Under the pieces are notes generated by a model that saw nothing but the letters and a program-made list of their open reading frames with translations, ran no database searches and was not told the origin of the DNA. Shown here piece after piece: positions 15,217 through 22,479 of a stretch of 23,825 bases of DNA. Position numbers and translations under genes: made by a program. Position 1 is the stretch's first letter. Each line of letters starts with the position of its first letter. This DNA is from WJMT01 sp964611275 (GTDB taxonomy: Bacteria > Acidobacteriota > Aminicenantia > Aminicenantales > Aminicenantaceae). The stretch is from positions 1 through 23,825 of the forward strand of contig CAZSZS010000046.1 in NCBI GenBank assembly GCA_964611275.1, written 5' to 3'.

Positions 15217-15245
15217 TTGTCAATCGAAAAATAAACTGTTAGGAT
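15217..15245 (+). promoter_or_regulatory. Putative sigma-70 promoter of the regulator gene
   Basis: TTGTCA (15217-15222) is separated by exactly 17 bases from TAGGAT (15240-15245). Initiation would give a leader of about 65 bases before the ATG at 15318. The boxes match the consensus at five and four of six positions, and the surrounding sequence is A+T-rich. The assignment rests on sequence alone. Confidence 0.4.
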
Positions 15246-15317
15246 AAATCGTGTTTTAAGGGCAATTAGAACAAAAGACCTTTAACAAAAGGTTAGACTA
15301 AGAAATGCGGGGAGCCA

Positions 15318-16679
15318 ATGGATTTAAGAGTCCTCACACTTGATAATGACCTTACGCTCTATAATCTTGTTAAGGATTCCGCACTGATTCCGGAAGAATA
15401 TGTCTATTTTTTAGACACCACAAGGGAAATCAACAGCTTTATCTATAACAATGACATCCATGTGGTCATAAAAGAGGCAGAGCCGGACCCCTTGGATGAA
15501 GCTTCCTTTTTACAGGAACTCAAGGCGTTTGATTCGCTTCTTGATATTGTGCTTGTGGGAAATCCTTTGAATCAAGGGGAAGTGCTGGATATGGTCCGGA
15601 GAGGAGCCACTGATTACTTGACAAGGCCTCTTAACAATAAGGCTCTGGAAGAGACTCTAAAAAAAATAAAGGATAAAAGGGAGCTCCGAAAAAAGACGTT
15701 TCAGCTTGAGACAAAGCTTGAGAACAAATACTCGTTCCATGGAATGGTGGGGAAAAGCCCTTATATGCTGGAGATATTCACTCTTATTGAAAAGACAGCG
15801 CCGCATTTTACCAACGCATTGATCACAGGAGAGCCGGGTGTGGGGAAAAAATTAGCGGCTCAGGTCCTTCAAAGACTGAGCCCGGCTGGAAAAAAGAGGC
15901 TTGTGGTTTTTAAGTGCGTATCCATGCCTGTCGGTCTTTATGAGCCTGAGCTTTTCGGATACAAAAAAAATTATTTTAAAGAAGCAAAAAAAGACCAAAA
16001 AGGATTTATAGAAAGGGCAGATAAGGGAGTCCTTTATCTGGATGAAATAAGCGAGATGCCTCTTTCTTTTCAGGCGAAACTGGCGCTTTTCCTGGAAGAG
16101 GGCGTTGTGAGACCCATGGGCGGGATCGATGAGAAGAAGGTGGATGTGAAAGTGATCGCATCTTCCACTGCTGACCTAAGAGAGATGGTTCAAAACGGCG
16201 AATTCATGAAGCTTCTGTTCTATAGATTGAATGAGCTGGAAATCACTCTTCCTCCTCTAAGAAAAAGGACAGAGGACATCCCTCTCTTAGTGAGGCATTT
16301 TCTTAAGAAGCTCAACAAAAAAACAGGTAAAAATGTCAAAGGTATCTCCCGGAATGTGCAGAAATTTTTTCAGCACTATGAGTGGCCGGGCAATGTGAGA
16401 GAGCTTAAGGATGTTCTGGAGCGGGCGGCTGAGACCTCGAAAAAAGAATTTATTGATATAAATGACCTTCCCCCCTATTTTCAGGAATCCCTTGAAAAAC
16501 CGAAAATAATACCGTTTCTAAGGCGCGAGAACCTCTCCACCCTGGAGGAACTGGAAAAGGAATATATCCTTTATCTTCTCAAGATCACCAATAACCACAT
16601 GAGCCAAACCTCCCAAATTATGGGGATCTCAAGGTCAACGCTTTATAATAAGGTCGAAAAGTACCGCATCCCCCACTAA
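15318..16679 (+). CDS. NtrC-family regulator with degenerate receiver and sigma-54 contact loop
   Basis: The 453-residue protein has receiver (1-120), AAA+ (about 140-370) and Fis-type HTH (about 405-453) domains. Walker A is GEPGVGKK (171-178), Walker B GVLYLDE (237-243), RLNELEITLPPLRKRTEDI fits the sensor region, and WPGNVREL (356-363) is intact. The HTH is SQTSQIMGISRSTLYNKVEKY. Three functional sites deviate. The receiver has VVIKEAEP (49-56) where the phosphorylated Asp should be, and Arg103 in place of the usual Lys. The GAFTGA loop that contacts sigma-54 reads NYFKEA (218-223). The first arginine finger (PspF R162 position) is Met297, while R303 is kept. It may bind DNA without activating sigma-54 promoters, for example as a repressor or sigma-70 modulator. 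GGGGAG lies four bases before the ATG. Its TAA stop lies in the tandem duplication at repeat copy B. Confidence 0.85.
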   Translation: MDLRVLTLDNDLTLYNLVKDSALIPEEYVYFLDTTREINSFIYNNDIHVVIKEAEPDPLDEASFLQELKAFDSLLDIVLVGNPLNQGEVLDMVRRGATDYLTRPLNNKALEETLKKIKDKRELRKKTFQLETKLENKYSFHGMVGKSPYMLEIFTLIEKTAPHFTNALITGEPGVGKKLAAQVLQRLSPAGKKRLVVFKCVSMPVGLYEPELFGYKKNYFKEAKKDQKGFIERADKGVLYLDEISEMPLSFQAKLALFLEEGVVRPMGGIDEKKVDVKVIASSTADLREMVQNGEFMKLLFYRLNELEITLPPLRKRTEDIPLLVRHFLKKLNKKTGKNVKGISRNVQKFFQHYEWPGNVRELKDVLERAAETSKKEFIDINDLPPYFQESLEKPKIIPFLRRENLSTLEELEKEYILYLLKITNNHMSQTSQIMGISRSTLYNKVEKYRIPH

Positions 16680-16798
16680 AGGTGGGGTCGCACTAAAGGT
16701 GGGGTCGGGCCCGGCTATCTCTTTTATAATCAAGAAGATAACCCTACTTTTCCACAGGTCCCCACCCTGGTAACGATGTTTTTTTGGCCCCAAAAAAA
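16674..16798 (+). repeat. Dispersed intergenic repeat, copy B
   Basis: The 17-base unit CACTAAAGGTGGGGTCG stands twice in perfect tandem (16674-16690 and 16691-16707). The first copy contains the last His codon and TAA stop of the regulator gene. Then follow GGCCCGGCTATCTC, TTTATAATCAAGAAG, AACCCTACTTTTCCACAGGT, CCACCCTGG and the palindrome TTTTTTTGG-CC-CCAAAAAAA (16779-16798). Blocks from GGGTCGGGCCC to CCCTGG match copy A in order and spacing. The palindrome has T before and A after its stem, the reverse of a terminator. Confidence 0.7.
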
Positions 16799-16861
16799 TA
16801 ATTTTATGCCCAGATAAACAAAAAGGACTTGAAATCCTTTAAGAGCGGGGTTGATTTGTGT

Positions 16862-19800
16862 CTAATTTTCGAGCTGGAATGAAATATTAAAACAGGTGCC
16901 ATGACTTCCGTCAAGCTCAAGAGAACCGTTGAGCTGCTGGACCAGACTCTGGACAAGCTTGAGCCCCAGGCTGTTCGTATTTTTCAAATCAAAATCCGGC
17001 GGCAGGCCCACTCCGTTATCGCCAATGATAAGAGTCACTGACTTGTCTTTATTTGTCTTAAGCGAAATGCTGACTTGAGGCTGGCCGCTTTTTTTAGAAA
17101 AAGCATGTTTGAGTGAATTGGAAACAAGCTCATTAGTGATGAGCCCTAAAGGTACGGCCTGATTTATATTAAGATAAACTTTATCTAAGTTCATCCTGAA
17201 TTCAATATTTTCAGCACCACCTTCATAAATTGAATAAAGATTTTCAGTAAGACTTTTGATGTAACCAGAAAAATCGATTTTTGAGAAATCTTCTGATTGA
17301 TACAGCTTCTGGTGAATCAAGGCCATGGACCTTATCCTGTTTTGACAGATTTGAAAAATTCCGGAGATTTTTTTGTTTTTGAGTTGATGGGCCTGAAGAT
17401 TGAGAAGGCTGGATATGACCTGCATATTGTTTTTGACCCGGTGATGGATTTCCTGCAGGAGGACTTCCTTCTCCTTCAGAGATTGGCTGACTTGGTATTC
17501 GGCCTTAATTTTTTCCCTGATTTCCTGTTGAAGCTGGATATTGGCTTTTCTCAATTCCGCTGTTCTGGTTTCCACTCTTTTTTCCAATTCCCTGGCCCGC
17601 ATCCGTATCGTACGGGTCCGGATATTGACAAGGACCGCCAAACTGACAATCACTAAGCCAAGAGCAAGCCCCCTGAACAACCAGGTCTGCCAGAAGGGCG
17701 GCAGTATGATTAAATTGATTGAAGCTCCCTGTTCATTCCACAGGCCGTCATTATTGGAGCCTCGAACACGGAACACATATTCGCCGGGAGAAAGATTGGT
17801 GTAGGTAGCAAACCTTCGTGTTCCCACATAGTTCCAGTCTTTTTCAAAACCCTCCAGTTTGTAAGCATACCTGTTTTTTTCAGGAGCCGCATAATGCAGG
17901 GCTGCAAACTCAAAAGTGATCACTCTGTCATTATAGGAAAGCTTTATCTCATCAGTCATCGAAACCGCACGGTTTAAAGCAGGCCCCCATTCAGACTCAT
18001 CTCCGATGGGTACGGACCGGTTGTATATCTGAAAATCTGTGATGACCACAGGCGGCACATAGGGATTGTCTTTTATCTCTTCAGGAAAAAAACGGTTGAA
18101 TCCGTTGATGCCTCCGAAAAACATCTCCCCTTTTCTTGTTCTAATGGCCGCCCCCAGGTTGAATTCATTGCTCTGAAGCCCGTCTTCAATGTCATAGTTT
18201 CTGAATTCCTGGGTCCTGCGGTCAAACCGGGATAATCCTTTGTTGGTGCTCATCCAGAGGCGGCCGCCTTCATCCTCCAGAATCGCATAGACCAGATCAT
18301 TGGGAAGTCCGTCTTTTTCAGTAAAAAAAGCAAACGTTCCGCTTTCCCTGTGATACCTGTTCAAGCCGCCGGGCGTGCCGAACCACATCACTCCTGAACT
18401 GTCCTCGAAGATGCAGAGAATCTCATTATTGCTCAGGCTTTCAGGGTTTTGAGGGTCCGCCTGGAACCGCTCAAATGTATTCTTTTTCCGGTCGAATATG
18501 TTCAGTCCGTTCAAAGTCCCTACCCAGAATGTTCCCTGACTGTCCTCATATATTGAATAAATAAAATCACTGCTCAGGCTTTGACTGTCTTTTGTGTCAT
18601 TGAAGTAATGGATAAACCTTTTCTCCTCTCGAACAAACTTATTCAGCCCGAATATCGTCCCCACCCATAAATCTCCGTTTCTGTCTTTGTAAACACACCT
18701 GATGCTGTCGTCGCTCAAGCTTCCCGGATCAGAAGGATCCTGCCTGTAATGGGTGAAAATCTTTTTCTGTGGATCAAATCTATCAAGCCCTTCCTGAGTC
18801 CCCACCCAAACCGTCCCTGAACTGTCCTGGCAGAGTGACATCACCCGATCGCTGCTCAAACTGAATGGATCCTTTGGATCAGCAACAAAATAGGCAAAAG
18901 AATCGCGGCTCCGGTCAAATATATTAAGGCCGTCATAGGTTCCGATCCAGATGTCACCGGACCGGTCTTCGAGAAAACTTCGAATATGATTGCTCCTCAA
19001 ACCCGAGGGATTATGCGTATTGTAATAGTAATGGAAAAATCGTTTTCTGTGTCTGTTAAACTTATTTATTCCCCTCCGGGTACCTACCCAAAAAACTCCG
19101 GTTCTGTCCTCATAAAGGGAATAAATCTCGTTATCACTCAGGCTGATGGGATTTCCGCCCACTATTTTATACTGCACAAAATGATTGCTTTCACGAACAT
19201 ATCGATTCAATCCCTCCTGAGTCCCGACCCAGACTACCCCCTCTTTGTTTTCATAGAGGGAATAAATATAATTATGGGTCAATGTGTGAGGATCTGTATC
19301 ACTTGAAAAATAACAGGTGAAGCTATTCTTATCCCGGTCATATTTGTTGAGGCCCTGCTCTGTCCCTACCCAGAGTTCTCCTGATTTAGTCTCGAGAAGA
19401 CATGTGATGCTGCTGCTGCTGAGAGATCCCGGCAAAGAAGGGTCTTTTTTGAAGCTGGTGAACCGCTCTTTTTCTCTCTCGAATTTGTTCAGACCGTTCG
19501 CTGTCCCCACCCAGACGACCCCAGTGTGGTCAATAAAAACACAGTTCACCCGGTTATGGCTCAAGCTGAGAGGGTTTGAAGGCTCATTTTTAAATACAGT
19601 GAATTCTTTTTCTTTAAGGTCAAGCCTGTCCAAGCCGTCATCTGTCCCGATCCAGAGGCTGCCTTTCCCGTCCAGGCACATGGAATTGATAAAATCACTT
19701 GACAGAGATGCAGGGTCAGGAGATTTGGAATGAAACCTGGTGAACGTCTGCTGAGCCGGGTCATACCGGTTGAGTCCCCCTCCGTATGTGCCGATCCAGA

Positions 19801-20110
19801 TAAACCCGCTCTCATCTTCTATAATGGATTTGATGTAATTGTAGCTCAGGCTTTTCACATCATCCGGCTTGTTTCTAAAGATCTCAAAGTCATGGCCATC
19901 ATAAAGATTCAATCCGTCCTCTGTTCCAAACCACATAAATCCCCTTGCATCCTGAAAGATCGAATAAATGATGCTCTGAGAGAGGCCCTGCTCAAGGGTA
20001 AGATGACGAAACTTTATATCTTCTTGAAGCGCTGCCAGGGATGCGGCTGAACAAAGAAAAAGAATAAAGATAAAACAAACTGCCTGATATGAGTATTTTT
20101 TCTCTTTCAT
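16862..20110 (-). CDS. Propeller-type sensor histidine kinase (Reg_prop, Y_Y_Y, HisKA_2, HATPase)
   Basis: From the ATG at 20110 the protein has 1082 residues. A signal peptide (MKEKKYSYQAVCFIFILFL, then CSAASLAALQ) leads to 14 tandem two-component-propeller blades, each with a W-[IFVM]-G-T-x-x-GLN core; the last two are degenerate (WMST, FFGG). Fourteen blades make two seven-bladed propellers. A Y_Y_Y domain (YKLEGFEKDWNYVG, then NLSPGEYVFRVRGSN), one membrane helix (about 809-830), a coiled coil and a HisKA_2 domain with EIHHRVKNN (phospho-acceptor His near 889-890) follow. The ATPase domain has NELVSNSLKHAF, IGDNGVGLP and SLGLKLV. No receiver is fused, so its partner lies elsewhere. The convergent regulator at 15318 lacks a phospho-acceptor Asp and is a poor candidate. 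The frame is open to 20137, but the signal peptide starts at 20110. The ligand is presumably an extracellular or periplasmic glycan or metabolite. Confidence 0.9.
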   Translation of the reverse strand: MKEKKYSYQAVCFIFILFLCSAASLAALQEDIKFRHLTLEQGLSQSIIYSIFQDARGFMWFGTEDGLNLYDGHDFEIFRNKPDDVKSLSYNYIKSIIEDESGFIWIGTYGGGLNRYDPAQQTFTRFHSKSPDPASLSSDFINSMCLDGKGSLWIGTDDGLDRLDLKEKEFTVFKNEPSNPLSLSHNRVNCVFIDHTGVVWVGTANGLNKFEREKERFTSFKKDPSLPGSLSSSSITCLLETKSGELWVGTEQGLNKYDRDKNSFTCYFSSDTDPHTLTHNYIYSLYENKEGVVWVGTQEGLNRYVRESNHFVQYKIVGGNPISLSDNEIYSLYEDRTGVFWVGTRRGINKFNRHRKRFFHYYYNTHNPSGLRSNHIRSFLEDRSGDIWIGTYDGLNIFDRSRDSFAYFVADPKDPFSLSSDRVMSLCQDSSGTVWVGTQEGLDRFDPQKKIFTHYRQDPSDPGSLSDDSIRCVYKDRNGDLWVGTIFGLNKFVREEKRFIHYFNDTKDSQSLSSDFIYSIYEDSQGTFWVGTLNGLNIFDRKKNTFERFQADPQNPESLSNNEILCIFEDSSGVMWFGTPGGLNRYHRESGTFAFFTEKDGLPNDLVYAILEDEGGRLWMSTNKGLSRFDRRTQEFRNYDIEDGLQSNEFNLGAAIRTRKGEMFFGGINGFNRFFPEEIKDNPYVPPVVITDFQIYNRSVPIGDESEWGPALNRAVSMTDEIKLSYNDRVITFEFAALHYAAPEKNRYAYKLEGFEKDWNYVGTRRFATYTNLSPGEYVFRVRGSNNDGLWNEQGASINLIILPPFWQTWLFRGLALGLVIVSLAVLVNIRTRTIRMRARELEKRVETRTAELRKANIQLQQEIREKIKAEYQVSQSLKEKEVLLQEIHHRVKNNMQVISSLLNLQAHQLKNKKISGIFQICQNRIRSMALIHQKLYQSEDFSKIDFSGYIKSLTENLYSIYEGGAENIEFRMNLDKVYLNINQAVPLGLITNELVSNSLKHAFSKKSGQPQVSISLKTNKDKSVTLIIGDNGVGLPPDFDLKNTNSLGLKLVQSLVQQLNGSLELDGSHGTCFNISFQLEN

Positions 20111-20141
20111 TGGAACACAGTTATCCTGCAAAAACAAGATT

Positions 20142-20147
20142 ATTATA
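20142..20147 (-). promoter_or_regulatory. Possible -10 box of the sensor kinase gene
   Basis: A perfect TATAAT on the minus strand lies 31 bases before the ATG at 20110, a suitable distance for a promoter. No good -35 box is seen at 16-18 bases, so it may depend on an activator or be chance. Confidence 0.3.
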
Positions 20148-20178
20148 GCTGAACCGGGAAAACAATCACCCCTCTAGA

Positions 20179-20300
20179 TGAATTAAGGGGTGAAATTCAT
20201 TGGGGACAGACCACAAGATTTCCTTTATAATCAATAAGAAAGCTTAAAATAATGGTCTTATTTCATGCTTAGAACAGCCATTTTAGGGCCAAAATAAGAC
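20179..20300 (+). repeat. Dispersed intergenic repeat, copy D
   Basis: This copy starts with imperfect tandem units, TGAATTAAGGGG and TGAAATTCATTGGGG, then ACAGACCACAAGAT, CCTTTATAATCAATAAG, a middle part and TTAGAACAGCCATTTTAGGG. The block order is the same as in copy C (GACC.CA.GAT, CTTTATAATCAA, TAGAACAGC.ATTT). Unlike the other three it lies at the 5' side of genes, between two divergent start sites, and its head duplication does not include a stop codon of a neighbour. Confidence 0.6.
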
Positions 20301-20311
20301 TTCTAAAGTCT

Positions 20312-20339
20312 TTGGAGCTGTGCTGGTTGTTCTTATAAA
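20312..20339 (+). promoter_or_regulatory. Tentative promoter of the radical SAM gene
   Basis: TTGGAG (20312-20317), 16 bases, then TATAAA (20334-20339). Initiation would give a leader of about 25 bases that contains the AAAGGAG in front of the TTG start at 20372. The match is moderate only. Confidence 0.3.
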
Positions 20340-20371
20340 GAAAGAGAGGAAAAGGGAAAAGGAGCACAGGG

Positions 20372-21538
20372 TTGGATAGGCCAGCCGTTTATTGTAATAT
20401 ACAGAATATGGCATCCCGGGATTTTCAGGTCTTTGTAAAACCAGCCGGCCCTTCATGCAACCTGGCCTGTCAGTACTGCTATTATCTGGAAAAAAAACAC
20501 CTCTACGAAGGCCGTTCCCTGCGCATGCCTGAGATCCTGCTCGAGGAATATATTGTCCAGCATATCGAGGCCTCCTCTGAACCTGTGATCCGGTTTTCCT
20601 GGCATGGAGGAGAACCCACTATCCTGGGGCTGGATTACTTCCGGAAGATCGTGGCGCTCCAGCAAAAGCACAAGCCTGCCAACCAGCGTATCTTAAACGG
20701 AATGCAGACCAACGGAACCCTATTAAATAATAATTGGGGACGTTTCTTAAGGAACCAGGCTATTTCTGTAGGACTGAGCCTTGACGGCCCCCGGGATATC
20801 CATGACCGGTTTCGTGTCACAAGGGAGGGAAAGCCGACCTTTGATAAGACCTTACGCGGGTATGAACTCCTAAAAAAACACGGAGTCCCGACCGATATTT
20901 TATGCGTGGTGAACGCCCATAATATCCAATATCCCTTGGAAGTCTACCGTTTCTTTAAAAAAATCCAGGCTACCTACATAAGCTTTCTTCCTGTGGTCGA
21001 ACAGCGGACAGAGGCTGAAGGCGGACTTGACCCTCTGAGTGTTGGACCTGAATCGTGGGGAGAATTTCTTTGCGCCATTTTTGACGAATGGATAAGCCGG
21101 GATATCGGGAAGATCAAGGTGCAGATCTTTGAGGAGGCAGCCCGAACCGCTTTTGGACAGGAACATTCCCTGTGCATCTTCCGTCCGGTCTGCGGGGATA
21201 TTCCCGTTATAGAACACAACGGAGATTTCTATTCCTGTGACCACTTTGTCGACGAGGAACACCGCCTCGGAAATATCATTGAAACTCCCCTTAAGCAGCT
21301 TCTTGAAAGTTCGGCCCAGAGAGCCTTTGGACAGGCAAAAAAGGATACTTTACCGAAATACTGCAGAGAATGCGAGGTCAGGGATATGTGCAACGGCGGA
21401 TGCCCCAAAAACCGCTTCATTAAAACCCCTGACGGAGAAGAAGGCCTGAATTACCTCTGCAAAGGATACAAACGCTTTTTCTCACACTGCCGGCCCTGGG
21501 TGGACGAAGTGGCGGCCGAGTGGCGCCGCCGGAAATAA
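20372..21538 (+). CDS. Anaerobic sulfatase-maturase-like radical SAM/SPASM protein
   Basis: The protein has 388 residues from the TTG at 20372. VKPAGPSCNLACQYCYYLEK (residues 23-42) holds the CxxxCxxC site for the SAM-binding 4Fe-4S cluster. Then come WHGGEPTILG, GMQTNGTLL and SVGLSLDGP. The C-terminal SPASM part has CGDIPVIEHNGDFYSCDHFV (with the Asp after Cys that acts in catalysis in anSME) and CRECEVRDMCNGGCPKNRF for the auxiliary clusters. Known anSMEs oxidise a Cys or Ser of sulfatases to formylglycine without oxygen, so the enzyme fits an anaerobe. The TTG has AAAGGAG seven bases upstream. An ATG at 20408 has no ribosome binding site but matches the usual N terminus of the family, so either is possible. 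No formylglycine-type sulfatase is in the window to serve as its substrate. Confidence 0.87.
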   Translation: MDRPAVYCNIQNMASRDFQVFVKPAGPSCNLACQYCYYLEKKHLYEGRSLRMPEILLEEYIVQHIEASSEPVIRFSWHGGEPTILGLDYFRKIVALQQKHKPANQRILNGMQTNGTLLNNNWGRFLRNQAISVGLSLDGPRDIHDRFRVTREGKPTFDKTLRGYELLKKHGVPTDILCVVNAHNIQYPLEVYRFFKKIQATYISFLPVVEQRTEAEGGLDPLSVGPESWGEFLCAIFDEWISRDIGKIKVQIFEEAARTAFGQEHSLCIFRPVCGDIPVIEHNGDFYSCDHFVDEEHRLGNIIETPLKQLLESSAQRAFGQAKKDTLPKYCRECEVRDMCNGGCPKNRFIKTPDGEEGLNYLCKGYKRFFSHCRPWVDEVAAEWRRRK

Positions 21539-21568
21539 TCGCCATTTTTTATGAATAGTCCAGGTCAG

Positions 21569-22432
21569 TCAGGTTTTCAGTTTCTCCTTTAAGAAGGCCA
21601 CAGTGCGCTTCCATGCCAGTTCTGATGCCTGTTTGTGGTACCTGTCAGGGTTCGTGTCATTAAAAAAGGCATGGGCCGCCCCCTCATACATATACATCTT
21701 GTATTCCACAGACGCCTTTTCCAGAGCTTCTTCGAATGCGGGAATGCCCGCATTGATGCGTTCGTCCAAAGAGCCGTAATGCATAAGAAGGGAAGCTTTG
21801 ATCCTGGGAACATCCTCAGCATCAGGCTGCCGGCCGTAGAAAGGGACCGCTGCGGTCAAATCCGGTGCGTTCACAGCGACCTGGTTGGTCACGCCGCCTC
21901 CCCAGCAGAATCCAATACACCCGACTTTTCCAGTGGACTGAGGATGTGTCTTCAAATACTTTACCGCAGCCACATAGTTTTTTACAGTCTCATCACTATC
22001 AAGCTCCCGCATCTTTGACCGGGCCTCATCCACGCTCTCCGGCGTCCCCCCCAACGGAGACAGCGCATCCGGAGCAACGGCCAAATATCCCTCTAGAGCC
22101 ACCCGCCTTGCCACATCTTTGATATGGGGCACAAGCCCTCTGTTTTCGTGGATAACAATGACGGCAGGATGTTTCTCCCCTTGATTGGGCCGCGCTTGAT
22201 AAGCCCGTACCTCCCCTGTTTCACCGGGATACGTGATAAATCCCTTTTCCAGGCGGGGGTCATCCTCGGGAATAAACTGAGCCTGAGCGTATTTCTTTTC
22301 TATAAGAGGAAGCAAGGCCACTCCCGCCGCTGTCCCGCCAGCGAGCAGAGCCAATCTCTTGAGAAATTCACGGCGGCCCAGGTTTCCCTTAGAATAGTCA
22401 TGGTATAAATCAATGAATTTTTTATCCATCAT
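21569..22432 (-). CDS. Tat-exported dienelactone hydrolase family protein
   Basis: The 287-residue protein starts with a twin-arginine signal (GRREFLKRLALLAGGTAAG, residues 19-37) and continues as an alpha/beta hydrolase. AVIVIHENRGL (90-100), GCIGFCWGGG with the nucleophile Cys176, SLDERI with Asp223, and GAAHAFFND with His254 give the Cys-Asp-His triad of dienelactone hydrolases; Glu96 of HENRG matches the residue that tunes the Cys. The true substrate of this exported group is unknown. GGAGGG directly precedes two consecutive ATGs; the second has the better spacing, so the start may be 22429. It is 47 bases downstream of the aminotransferase on the same strand and converges on the radical SAM gene, 30 bases apart. 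It has no obvious link to glycan synthesis. Confidence 0.88.
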   Translation of the reverse strand: MMDKKFIDLYHDYSKGNLGRREFLKRLALLAGGTAAGVALLPLIEKKYAQAQFIPEDDPRLEKGFITYPGETGEVRAYQARPNQGEKHPAVIVIHENRGLVPHIKDVARRVALEGYLAVAPDALSPLGGTPESVDEARSKMRELDSDETVKNYVAAVKYLKTHPQSTGKVGCIGFCWGGGVTNQVAVNAPDLTAAVPFYGRQPDAEDVPRIKASLLMHYGSLDERINAGIPAFEEALEKASVEYKMYMYEGAAHAFFNDTNPDRYHKQASELAWKRTVAFLKEKLKT

Positions 22433-22479
22433 CCCTCCTTCTCCTTAACGGGAGCCATTCTCCCATTTTTCAATTTTTT

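Larger units (their letters stand above)
14791..15317. other. Gene-free divergent intergenic region
   Basis: No gene is seen between the divergent dehydrogenase and regulator genes. The left end holds two REP-like palindromic units (listed separately). The middle (14940-15200) is A+T-rich and carries a perfect 10-bp inverted repeat, TTCCAAAAAA-N9-TTTTTTGGAA, at 15064-15092. No U-run follows it, so it is more likely an operator or structural element than a terminator. A promoter for the plus-strand regulator lies at 15217-15245. I found no -24/-12 sigma-54 promoter. Confidence 0.5.

Noticed and set aside
14791..15317. Sigma-54 promoter for the NtrC-type regulator or the dehydrogenase
   Set aside because: No TGGCAC-N5-TTGC-like sequence found; sigma-70-like boxes fit better.
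16779..16798. Bidirectional terminator between the convergent genes
   Set aside because: The stem has T before and A after it, the reverse of a working intrinsic terminator; only a 2-base loop remains.
16862..20110. CRISPR or DNA satellite signal from the regular repeats in the kinase gene
   Set aside because: The repeats are coding propeller blades of about 46-51 residues with diverged DNA, not identical spaced units.
22450..22475. Stem-loop GGGAG-N5-CTCCC as a terminator
   Set aside because: The T-rich tract would serve only plus-strand transcription, and no plus-strand gene ends there.
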